NCBI RefSeq assembly: GCF_003255815.1 | Contig: NC_037673.1 | Span: 92,916,840-92,980,839, forward strand | Length of the DNA stretch: 64,000 nucleotides | Origin: Theropithecus gelada | Lineage: Eukaryota > Chordata > Mammalia > Primates > Cercopithecidae | Direction of reading: 5' to 3' | In this document: piece after piece, positions 46,814 to 57,241 of the stretch | How positions within the stretch are numbered: position 1 is the stretch's first letter | Layout: each line of letters begins with the position of its first letter | Translations under genes and position numbers: made by a program | The notes under the pieces: model-generated | Databases searched by the model: none | What the model was told of the DNA's origin: nothing | Seen by the model: the letters and a program-made list of their open reading frames with translations, nothing else

Positions 46814-47644
46814 GTCAGCTTGCAAATTATTAAAAGGGAGTTTCAAAATATGAGGAAACCAATTAGTAGAAAAGAGAGGTGAAGAATGTTATGGATAGAA
46901 AGTGCATTTTTTTTTTTTTTTGGCTAGGAAGAATGTAAAGAAAGAGTAATTTTATATGAGAAAGGATTTTGAATAGTAAATCCTTTTCCTAGGTAAAATG
47001 GTTGGTTATTTAAGAAAAAGGTAGAAAAGGTAGGACAAGTCAGAAAGTCCAAGCATAATGTAGCTAGTCTGCATAAGTGAGGATAAGGCTTGTGAAGGGG
47101 AATTTATAAAAGTAATTTTGTTTAGGATTAAGCTTGCTATGATTAAAGAAAAACTATTTGTGGTAGACTTTTTAGAAAATGGTCTCCATATTAGAACCAG
47201 GCTTTCTTAAGGTATTGATTTCCTAAATTAGAGGAACTTTTGTTCTTGCTACTATAACCAATTTCTTTTAAAACTTCTCAGATTAATGTCTAACATATTC
47301 AACTATTGTTTTACTTCCAAGTTTATCTCCCTTTAAGAAGGCCTGGAATAATGGCTGTCTCCTTTTTCATCATCTCCAGTGAGTTTTTCTCTTCTGATTC
47401 TGACTAAAATTGTGGCTTGATGCTAAAGTGTTTTGTCTCAGAGGTCTTTGGGAGCAATGTTTTTCTCCAATATAGCTTGATTCTGTAATCTTGTTTTTTA
47501 CTGATATATAATCTTATTTTTGTCTTTTAGTTTTTGACTCTTAAAAATATTTTAAGAGATAATGAGTGCCTCCTCACCTCCATTGACCTAGAATGTTTAA
47601 TTGGCTATAAATCTTTAGGTTCTAAGTACCTTGGCCAACGGGAA

Positions 47645-48008
47645 TCTATAAGACATACCTACCAGCACCATGACAGTTTACCATTGCCATGGCAACACCC
47701 AGACCTTAACACCCTTTTTCATGGCAACACCTGGAAGTTACTGCCCCTTTTCTAGAAATTTCTGAATGATCTGGCCCTTAATTTACATGTAATTATAAGT
47801 GGGTATAAATGCCCCTGAACTGCTAATCTCAACATACTGTTTATGGGGTGGCCCTTCTCTGCAAGAGCAGTCACAGAGCAGTAACACTGCTACCTCAATA
47901 AAAAGCTGTTTTCTTTTACTACCTAAGCACCCTTGAATTCCTTCCTGAGTGAAGTCAGAAACCTTCCTGGGCTTAACCCCAATTTTGGGCATCTCCTGCC
48001 CTGAATCA
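47645..48008 (+). promoter_or_regulatory. 3' LTR of ERV1 provirus, U3 start lost
   Basis: Aligns to the 5' LTR from 'aagacatacctaccagcaccatgacag' (about 47649) to the CA at 48008. The first ~100 bp of U3 does not align, so a deletion reached into the LTR or the region is too diverged. TATAAA at 47814-47819, AATAAA at 47897-47902. It has a duplicated 'catggcaacac' phrase in U3 (near 47690 and 47720). Confidence 0.82.
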
Positions 48009-48150
48009 AAACTATCTTCCAAAGTATATCATTTTGCATCCCCACCAGCAATGAATGAAAGCTCCTGTTGCTCTGCATCCTTGACAGTAATTGGTATTGT
48101 CAATTTTTGGTTTTAACTTCTGAAAATTATGTAGCGGTATTTCATTTGTA

Positions 48151-48702
48151 TGAAAAATAATTTGCTCTCCACACTTGATAGTTCTTAACTGGAACTCATT
48201 GTAGCAAAACAGAGATTAACAGGATAAAAACAGCATTTTATTAACATATATACTGCCTGTATACACAGGGGAGAAAACCCAGAGAGATGAGTAAATTTCC
48301 AGAGTAAACTCAAAAGTACATTTAAACTTTAGGCTTTAATATCACTTCCTGTGAAACAAAAAAGTTTGTGAGGAAAGGCTCAGTTAAGAGGAGATTGACA
48401 GGAAAAGCACCATAAAACAAAGGTAAGATTTATTGTACAGATGTAAGCGTATGCCGTCTCTATTGGTTAAGTCTCTAGTGATTTACTTATTATTCTCTTC
48501 CTGCTGCAGAGAGGAAGACACCTTTATAAATGGAGATTTTCTTTCTAGAGATAAGTTTCTCTTACAAAAGAGCAATTTTTCATAACTACTCCCATGTCTG
48601 CAGTTTCTCAACATAACCAGTCCAAAATAATCAGTATGCCAAAGGGACATATTCTGGTTACCTACAGTCATATTTTGGAGTAATATGTTCTGAACTCTCA
48701 CA
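48151..48702 (-). mobile_element. Solo LTR, ERV1 type
   Basis: 552 bp inserted in L1M. On the minus strand it starts TGTGAGAGTTC and ends CA. It has a polyadenylation region ('ttaataaaatgctg' complement near 48230-48245). Candidate 4-bp duplication TGTA (48147-48150) and TGTT (48703-48706), one mismatch. Confidence 0.75.
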
Positions 48703-48779
48703 TGTTGTTTTAATTTGCAATTCCCTAATGACAAATAGTGTTGAGAATCTTCTCATACGCTTGTTTGCCATCTATATAT

Positions 48780-49405
48780 TGTAGGGGCAAAGAGAGTTTT
48801 CCTCTCTCTCTGAAGATTAGAATTTGATGAAATAAATGGACAAGGATAGATTAACATGAGGAAGGGCACGCAAATTTATTAATATGCACAAGACCACCAA
48901 AATATGAGACACAAAGAAGGACCAAATGGCTAAGGCTTAAATAGAACCCTCTTCATAGAGGAGAGTGACATGGGGGAATGTAGGCAATTTTGAGGGGTAT
49001 TAAATGATTTTTAGGAGAGTTTAATAGACTCAAAGAGCAGACAATAGTTTATAAATGATTCTCTTTAGAAATTGAATGGTACTGGAGAACAGACAATAGC
49101 TTGTGACAAAGTCTGCCTAGGTATAGTGACATTCCTCAGTCATCCTTCCTGCAACATGAGTTTAATCTTCCCTGGTTAGTAAGAGTTTAGGGAGGGGATC
49201 AAAGGCAATTCTCTTCCTTTTGGAGGAGGCTCAGATAAGTGGACTTTGGAGACAGTTCTACTGCTTGCTTGGGGGTGAATATCAGGAGAAGGTCAAAAAG
49301 TCCTTGGCTCTGAGGATGCTTTTAAGGCCTTTTAATTCTCTTTAATTCAAAGTGCTCAGCGTTTAAAAATGCCATACTTTGGAGTATCTTTTATGAACTC
49401 CAACA
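48780..49405 (-). mobile_element. Solo LTR, MER4/MER41-like ERV1
   Basis: 626 bp. The minus strand starts TGTTGGAGTTCAT and ends CCCCTACA. It has a TATA-like 'tctatttaag' (complement near 48943) and an 'attaataaatttg' polyadenylation region (complement near 48875-48890), followed by the 'gttaatct.tcc.ttgtc' U5 phrase common to MER4-group LTRs. Imperfect 4-bp duplication ATAT (48776-48779) and ACAT (49406-49409). Confidence 0.8.
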
Positions 49406-50739
49406 ACATCCTCTTTGATAAAGTGTCTAGTCAGATTCTTCCTCTATTTTTTCTTTGTTTTCTCATTCAGTTTTAGAGTTGTTTGTATATTTTAGATAGA
49501 AATCCTTTAACAGATATATGTTTTGAAAATATTTCCTACCAGTCTGTGTTTCTTCTTTTCATTCTTATAATAGTTTTTGTCATAGAGTAGACGTTTTAAA
49601 TTTTGACAAAGACCAACTTGTTAATTTTTTTAATGTATCATGCTTTTGGTGTGGTATATAAAGTCTCTTCATCAAGCCCAGCGTCACCTAGATTTCTATA
49701 TATCCTATGTTTTCTTCTTGACATTTTATAGTTTGCATTTTATATTTAGATCCATTATTCACTTGGAGTTAATTTTTGTGAAAGGTCTAAAGTCTGTGTC
49801 TGGATTCTTTCTCCTTTTTGTTTGCATGTAAATGTCTCATTGTTTTCAGCACCATTTGTTGAATAGACTCTCCTTTCTTCCTTGAATTACCCTTGTTCTT
49901 TTGTCAAAGATCAGTTGATTGTACCTGCATAGGTCTATTCTTGGGCTTTCTATTCTATTCCATTCAGTGTACTCTCCCTCCAGTGCCATGCTGTCTTTCT
50001 TACTGTGGCTTTAGAGTAGGTCTTGAAATGGGTAGTGTGAGTCTTCCAACTTGGTTTTTCTTCAGCATTGCATTGTATTCTGGGTCTTTTCCCTCTTCAT
50101 TTAAAGTTTAGAGTAAGTGTATCTACAACTACAAAATAGCTTATTGAGATTATACTTGGGATTGCATTTAATCTATAGATCAAATTGGGAAGAACTAACA
50201 TTTTAACAATATTGAGTCTTTCAATCCATGAACATGGAATAGTTGTCCATTAGAGCTTCCTTTGATTTCTTTCATCAGATTTTTTTTCCTGCACATATAT
50301 TCTGTACATTTCCATTAGATATACCTGATTATTTTACCTGTTATTGGGTGCCATTATAAATGGTATTTTTAAAAAATTAAAATTCCCATTGTTCATTGCT
50401 GGTATATAGAATAGCAATAGACTTTTGTACTTTAACCTTCTATTCTGATACTTTGTTATACTCATTTAATAGATCCAGGAATTTTTTGGTTGATTCTTTG
50501 GAATTTTCTTCATAATCAATCATTTCATATAGGAATTAAGACAATTTTATTTCTTCGTTTCCAACCTGTTTTTCTTTTACTTCCCTTTCTTGTTGTTTTA
50601 CTTCCCTTTCTTATTGTACTAACTAGTACTTACAGTATAATGTTAGATCAGAATGATGAAGGCAGAAATCCTTGCTTTATTTTCGACAATATGGGTAAAG
50701 GGTCTATTTTATCATTATTAAATATAATGTTAGTTATAG

Positions 50740-51427
50740 TGAAACTGCCTTTACAAAATTGTGACAATAAGTGAATCTGACATAGTAGACTCCATCTTGC
50801 TTCTGACCTCCAAGCTGTCCTTGGTCATTCCTAGGTGTAGACAAAGCTAGCTTTGGGAAGAATTTATAGTTTGACTTTAAAACAAAGATGATACTAACTC
50901 TTCCCAAAATTAAACACCTTTGTAAAACTAATGAAAAATCACAAGGTTAGGATTATGAGAAGGTCTTGAACTCTGCATAGTTTCTCTAACTCATTACTAC
51001 TCAGGAGTCATGTGGCCAGAGGACACAAGATTTGTGACTTTCCTCAAATGCTCCTATAGATAACATCACTATTACAGAACCTGATTGGGTTTATTGAGAT
51101 GTTTTCAGACTGACTCCACCCAGACTTGTGGCTCATGACTCAGCTGATCCTGTGGCCCCATACAGAGGAGACTTAGTGCATGAGGACCATTTTCCACACC
51201 CCTGTGATTTCATCCCAAATCAATCTGCAACATCCATTTCCTACCCACCAAATTGTCCCTAAAACCCCCTAACTTCTGAGCCTTTAGGGAGACTGATTTG
51301 AGTGATAACTCTAGTTTTCCTAGGTGGGCCAGCCTCATGTCTATGAAATCCTTTATTCCAATGCCGTAGTCTCAGTAAATTGATTTTGTTTGTGCAGCAG
51401 CCAGGAAGAACCTGTTGGACAATTACA
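50740..51427 (+). mobile_element. Solo LTR, ERV1 type
   Basis: 688 bp from TGAAACTGCC to CAATTACA, with exact 4-bp duplication ATAG at 50736-50739 and 51428-51431. The L1M reads straight across when it is removed. U3 has 'ctgattgggtttattgagatg', and the 3' part has 'cttctgagcctttagggagactgatttgagtgataactc'. Confidence 0.85.
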
Positions 51428-52015
51428 ATAGGCTTTTTGTTGACGTTCTTTATTAAGTTTAGGAAGTTTTTTTATATTCCTAATTTGCTGAGAGTTTTAT
51501 TTTTAAGTTTATTGTGAACGGGTGTTGAATTTTATCAAATGCTTTTTTTTGCATTAATTAATATGATAACACAAGTTTTCTTCTTTAGTGTATTGATGTG
51601 GTGGATTACACTGATTAATCTTTGTTATGTTAAACCAGCTCTACCTGAAATGTGTACATTCTTTTTTTATATTGTTGGATTCAATATCCTAATATTTTGT
51701 TGAGGATTTTTGCATCTATGTTTATGAGAGATATTGGTGTATAGTTCTTGTTTCTTATGTTATCTAATTTTGGTAGGCGGTAACACTGGTCTTAAAAATA
51801 AATTAGAATGTGTTCATTCTCTTTGTTTCTATTTGTGGAAGGGATTGTGAAATTGCCTTCCTTCAATGTTTGGTAGAAGTCATTTGTGAAATCATTTGGG
51901 GCTGATGGCTTCAAGTTTTAAAATAAATATAGGCCTACTAAGATTTTCTCTTCTCCTGGTATAAGTTTTGGTATTTTGTGTCTTTGAAGGAGTTTGTTCG
52001 TTTTATTTATGTTAC

Positions 52016-52731
52016 TATTAGGAGTACCATAGTTTGGTGCTTTGACATGCTGAGCACCTTGAATGAAAAGAAATTGGAAGACAGTTGAAGCTGCCTCACA
52101 ATCAATGTCTCTCTGACCTTCCCTTGTTTCTTTCCCCAAGTGCAGACAGGGCCTCTGTCTGAAATTCCCTTTATTTGACTAAGGAAAGTTCTTTCAAAAC
52201 AAACACAATGGCAATCAATCCCCTGTGTGAAATCTCATTAACCAGGGAAGATGAATCACAAAAGGTGAAACTAAAGGTTATTGTCATGTCCACCTAGGCA
52301 GATGTTTTATCTATTCTTCTGAAGGCTGTTACCTGAGAGACTTTATCTGCATAATTTGGCAATCTTTGTTTGTAGTGCAGTTCTACCCCTCACTTTCTCA
52401 TAACTGTCACCACCTCCCACACAGTCTGGAGGAACTTTGTCCCAGGCTGTTGTCTGTGCTGCAGGACCGTTCCTCTCCCCTAAAATTCATTTACTCTTCC
52501 TTTAAAATTGCCTGCATTCCACACTTTCTTCCCCACTAAGAAAAGGATTTTTAAGCTTCAACTATCTAGATCTTCCTTGAGTTTCATCTTTTGTGTGACT
52601 CCCATGTACTTGCACATTAATAAATTTATTTGCCATTTCCTCTGTTAATTTGCCTTTTGTTAGCATATCTTAGCAGACTCAGTTATCAAAACTTCAGAAA
52701 GAAAATTTAAACTTCCCCGCATTACCAAATT
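52016..52731 (+). mobile_element. Solo LTR, MER4-like ERV1
   Basis: 716 bp with exact 4-bp duplication TTAC at 52012-52015 and 52732-52735. The 5' terminus reads TATTAGG (TG mutated to TA) and the 3' terminus is CCCCGCA. Polyadenylation region 'cacattaataaatttatttgcc' near 52615-52637, followed by the MER4-like U5. L1M resumes with 'caaatttgtagacata'. Confidence 0.85.
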
Positions 52732-53097
52732 TGTAGACATAAAATTGTATGTATTATTTCTTTATTATTTTAATGTCCATGACATGAGTAGGAATGAACT
52801 GTCTTTCCTTACTGATATTTGTAATTTGTGCCTTTTTTCCCCCAAGTTACTCTGGCTAAAGGTTTATATCAACTTTATTAATCTTTTCAAAAATCAGCTT
52901 TTGTTTTTGTTAATTTTTTCTCATTTTCTTCTTTTTCATTTAATAGATTTCTGTTCTAATTTTTATTATTTCTTTTCTTCTGCTTGCTTCAGACATAAAT
53001 TGCTCTTCTTTAGTTTTCTGAGGTGGCTTAGGTTACTGGTTATAGATATTTCTTCTTTTCTAATATATGCTGCATTCAACAATATAAATTTCCCTAT

Positions 53098-53239
53098 AAG
53101 CACTGCTTTTACTTCTTCCCACACATTTTTATAAATTTCTCTGTAAGCACTGCTTTTACTTCTTCCCACACATTTTTATAAATTTCTCTGTAAGCACTGC
53201 TTTTACTTCTTCCCACACATTTTTATAAATTGTATTTTA
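53098..53239. repeat. 47-bp tandem triplication within L1M
   Basis: Three near-identical 47-bp units start at 53098, 53145 and 53192 ('aagcactgcttttacttcttcccacacatttttataaatt' plus spacer). The underlying sequence is L1M ORF2, which has it once in the consensus. Confidence 0.95.
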
Positions 53240-53524
53240 ATTTTCATTTTGTTCCAAATATTTAAAAATTTCTCTAAGACTTCATCTTTGACACATGTGT
53301 TGTCTAGAAGTGTTTCATTTAATTTGTAATATTCAGGAACTTTCTGGCTATCTTTTGGTTATATTTCCAGTTTAATTCCACTGTGGTCTGAGAATATAGT
53401 TTGTGTAATTTGTATTCTTTGAGATTTGTTAAGGTATGTTTTATGATCTACAATGTAGCCTATCTTGGTAAATGTTCCACCCTTAATTTCTTTGTCAAGG
53501 CACTCATTACACATTGTTTTAATC

Positions 53525-53670
53525 ATTTTATTAATAGTCTATATTTTCAGCTAGACTCTAAGCTTTATGTAAGGAAGGGGTTATTCCCATTTTCTGTCCT
53601 ATTCATCATTCTATCACCATTGCTTGGCACAGTTTCTGGCATATAGTGTTTGTCCAGTGAAGGTTAACAA
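53525..53670 (+). mobile_element. L2 LINE 3' end
   Basis: 'gactctaagctttatgtaaggaaggg', 'tcaccattgcttggcacagtttctggcatatagtg' follow the L2 3' terminus. Plus strand. Confidence 0.7.
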
Positions 53671-53929
53671 TACTTCATATCTGTACCCTCTTGCTTAGTC
53701 TTTCTTGTTCTTGGTACATTTATTTATAAGACTAATTGAGATTTTGGTACTTTGTGGATCTCCTTTAAGGAGTTCAAAATTATGGCCTTAGTGCCTTCTT
53801 AGCACTCTAGTCTAGAACTCAGATTGTGCCCTTAGAATAGCTTTTCAGACTATTGACATTAAGTTTCAGAAATATTGACAAGAAAGTACTACCAGAGTCA
53901 GCTGATAATGGTGGCATATGGTTAGTCAG

Positions 53930-54225
53930 TGTTATGGCTTGCATATAGTATATCTGTTCCCATTGAGGCTCATGTTGAATATTGAGATGTAAGCCCTAGT
54001 GAAAGGTATTTGGGTTACGGGGTCAAATCTCTCATGAATGGCTTGGTGCTACTCTCACAATAATGAATGAGTTTTCGCTTTCTTGACTGTATTAGTTTTC
54101 ACGGGAATGGATAAGTTCCCAAAAGCGCATTGTTATTAAGCCAGGATACCTCTCAAATTTGCTCGTCTTCACATGTGACTGCTTCCTCTTTGATCTCTGC
54201 CATGTTGTGATGCATGTGTGTTTCA
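53930..54225 (+). mobile_element. MaLR LTR fragment (MST/THE1-like)
   Basis: 'tgttatggcttgcatatag', 'gtcaaatctctcatgaatggcttggtgctactctcacaataatgaatgagttttcgc', 'ggataagttccc', 'tttgatctctgccatgttgtgatgcatg': the order and wording of MST/THE1-group LTRs, plus strand, diverged. The 3' end of the LTR is missing. Confidence 0.75.
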
Positions 54226-55160
54226 AGCTTGTTTATGGTACTTCTGATGGTGCCCTACAAGTGGAAGAGGGAAACTGGGGGTTACTGTTAGAAAAGTATC
54301 CTCTCTTTCTGAGGCTGTAGGAAATGTGAATGATGAAGAAAAGTAATTCAATGGAGGACCTGCAGTTGAAGGAAAGGAGAAAATGCTTTCTGGAGCAGAT
54401 AGATGACTACTATCATTTGAAGTTGCTGATAACGGAAAACTAATTTGGAACGGAGAATTAATGGAACTGAGTTCAATTCCTGCTGCTTCCACTTGTGTCA
54501 GCATCAGTAGCCACCACAGCCTCCCAATCCCTAGAAGAACAGAGCCTCTAAAAACATTTCCAAGTCATCAGGATTTCATATACCCTTGTTTTCATAAAGC
54601 CAATTAAGTAAGGTTATAATGAACATTATGATATGAACCTGTTTTGCCATATTACTTGATATTCCATTTTTTTTTCTTCTGATGAAAACAAAGGTCAGTT
54701 TTTCCTCTTTTTGATATCTTGGAAAGGATTCCTTAACTTTTTTGGTCTCTGACCTATGCAGATATGCTTCGCAGAAAACCATTAGGGCACAGATTACTTT
54801 TTGTGTTGTTATTAAGTAATAGCTGAGATAAAAAGTATTGATACAAAAGTGTTTTTGGAGAAAATTTCTCTTACATGAGGAATATAGTCTAATATTATTA
54901 AATAAAGAATATAATCTATCCAAATTTTATATTTTAGGAGTAAACAATTCAGAATACATGTATTCAGAATGTCTTACATTTTCATTTATTTTCTCTCTTA
55001 AAACTAAAATTTGGAAATAATATATCCTTATTGCATTTGGCCTATAGCATGGACTCTATTACCTACAATTCAAAAGTGCTCTGTATTAAATGAAAATCTC
55101 ATAGGAATAGTAATTCTGGTGTCCTGGGCAATCGTAGCACTTGATAAGAGTTTTGTATTC
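54226..55160. other. Unassigned DNA, no gene seen
   Basis: 54230-54560 is GC-richer than its surroundings and could be MaLR internal sequence, but I cannot match it. The rest is AT-rich. Open frames of 93 and 115 residues (54223-54504 and 54576-54923, minus) show no recognisable domain. Confidence 0.45.
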
Positions 55161-55164
55161 ATGG

Positions 55165-55330
55165 TTCTTGACCTCACCACTTAGTTTTGTGACTCTGAGT
55201 GTGTTGTCTCAGGATTTTTGATGTTGTCAATTTCCTCATCTTAAAAAATTACATTACTACCTGCTCTGCCTTATACAGTAATCTTGGATATGAAAAGGTA
55301 TAATATATGTAAAAGCTTCTATGGGAAGTT
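55165..55330 (-). mobile_element. MIR SINE
   Basis: Reverse-complement MIR: 'tcacttagttttgtgactctg', 'caatttcctcatcttaaaaaatta', 'tataatatatgtaaaagctt'. Plus-strand text matches the usual 'cagtttcctcatctgtaaaatg' order. Confidence 0.75.
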
Positions 55331-56639
55331 ATTATCTTTCCAAGAAAAAAAAGGGAAACATTCTTAATGATAGTCTATAGAGGCCATGATTTGAATCATG
55401 GAACTTCCTGGTCCATGATAGTGTAAGATGGCATTTTAATATAAATTCTAGACGTTTTACAGCAAAGGATCCTGAGATGATTTCCACATTTTTTTATTAT
55501 TCTATTGAAACTGATTTTTGAAGGAAGTTCTATAATTTTTTTTCTGTGGTAGTATAAATTTTTATTAGATCTCATAAAATTCTTTTCTCTTTAGGCTTCA
55601 AAAATATTTTAGATGGAAAATATGGAGCATAGCATGTTGACTTCAAAAAAAGAAACGGGCATTTTTCATTTTCATTGTGTCAAGTGGGTGACCTTTTGAA
55701 TCTGAACTAAAACAAATTGGCAATGACAGCTTCGAATTGTCACCGATTTCTCTTGAAAAACGTTATTGCACTTTGTATCTTAGCAGAAGTACCTTTTTTA
55801 AAAAAAAATAAAAATGAATTATTCATGAAAAATCACTTCATCTCATAGTGCACCTGCTGAGAAGGTTTTACATTGCCTATTAAAGTGTATGCAAAAGCTG
55901 TGCAGTTAAACCTTCAATATCAAATTTATTTTGCTTTGTTAATGTCTTATAATGCATCATAGGAAGGGCAATGACAAACATGTATTTGTATTCATAGAAC
56001 ATTAAAAAAATAATTAGTACTTGAAAAGGTCATAGAAAAGATCAGAGAAGACTTGCTGTGGCATTTAGCCAGAGATAGAAAGTGAGACACATCCTTTTCT
56101 TCTGATTGATGCTCTTCTCTATTGCATTTGTGTTCTCTTAGTATTACTTAGGATTAATTCATACCTTCTACACCAAAGTTTTATAGCACTTGCACTGATG
56201 ATAGCCTACAGCAACAGTCCCAGAAGGTAGGATACAACATTTTCTATTCATGCGATATCTGGTTCTAATGGATATCTTATTAGTTGATCAAAAGGGTAGA
56301 AGTAGAATCTCATGGTCAGGAGTTTAAAAAGTGAGCATTTAATGTTGAGGACTTCAGCACTCTTAAAAGGCTTTTTAGTTTAAAGATCAAAACACTTTAA
56401 ATGCAGGTGAAGTTTACTACAAAACATATTCCCACAAGAATAATTTTTGTTTATAATATATTTCTATTTTTAGTGGGTATAACATAAACTCAAACTTTAC
56501 ATATTTCTTTTACCTATGGGGACTGTGTAACAAATTAACTTATCTGATGGCAGTCTACTTAACAATTGTATTTGTATATATAGGTTTCTGTTTTATTTGC
56601 TTTATAGATTCTTTTATTCTTTCTTCATTTAGTCATCTT
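55331..56639. other. Unique AT-rich DNA, no gene seen
   Basis: About 1.3 kb without recognised repeat or coding sequence. Confidence 0.5.
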
Positions 56640-57241
56640 AAATTATTTCTTCATCTATTTAGCAAATAAATTTTAATTATTGTGCTAGGTTCCAGTAATG
56701 TGGAGATGAAAGTAGGTCCCTACTTTTTAGAAGCTCAAGATTAATGGAAGAGATAGACATGTAAATTTACAGTTATATTACAGTTGAGTAAGTGCCATGA
56801 TTGATTAGTGCCCAAGGTGCTTTGGGAACTTAGAAGTGAAGCATCTAACACCTTCAAATGTTGGAGGAATGCCAGTACAGACTCTCCAGAGAAAGTTTCA
56901 CTTGAGGGTATCTTGAAATTTGAGAATGAGTTAGCTATGTGATAAGGAGGAATGTATTCTAAGGAGAGCTAACAAAGGAGGTAAGAGATAGCATATCACG
57001 TTCAGGAAATTGTACTCATGGGACAAGGAGGTGATGATGGGGGATATGATCAGGGCCAGATTGTGTCATATCTGGTACTCTTGGACTTATCCTTAAGGCA
57101 ACGGTCAGCCATTGTATGACTTTAAAATGGCAGATAATGATCAGAATTATAGTCTTAAAAGCTCATTCTAGAACAAGTGTGGGATTAGGTTGAAGGAGGA
57201 GGAAAACTGTGTATAAGGATATTGAAATGTCACAAGATCAT
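56640..57241 (-). mobile_element. L2 LINE 3'UTR region, part 1
   Basis: Diverged reverse-complement L2: 'attatttcttcatctatttagcaaataaa', 'taagtgccatgattgatt', 'gaaagtttcacttgagggtatcttgaaattt', 'gatcagggccagattgtgtca'. It continues after the LTR at 59066. Confidence 0.7.

Larger units (their letters stand above)
43028..48008 (+). mobile_element. ERV1 provirus remnant (LTR10/HERV-I-like)
   Basis: A class I endogenous retrovirus with two LTRs, a primer-binding site, a long leader and a broken gag. It begins TG at 43028 and ends CA at 48008, with 4-bp duplication AAAC at 43024-43027 and 48009-48012. Gag homology fades near 46100. From 46300 to about 47640 I recognise neither pol nor env, so most of the coding region was deleted or has decayed. 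The LTRs differ by roughly a fifth by eye, which implies an old integration. The family name rests on remembered LTR phrases and is tentative. Confidence 0.85.
41695..53490 (-). mobile_element. Old L1M LINE, interrupted by six insertions
   Basis: One minus-strand L1M runs through this whole interval. 3'UTR: 41695-42243 (complement of the 'cacattacatttag..catg', 'ctcttggc.gtgacagtttct' and 'cagttttga' blocks). 3'UTR/ORF2 end: 42532-43027. ORF2 continues at 48013-48150, 48703-48779, 49410-50739, 51428-52015 and 52732-53490. Each piece resumes at the next consensus base after an insertion. Native length is about 3.9 kb. All coding frames are decayed. The 5' half of ORF2 and everything upstream is missing. 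Confidence 0.88.

Noticed and set aside
53098..53239. CRISPR-like or regulatory array
   Set aside because: Tandem copies of L1M coding sequence without spacers.
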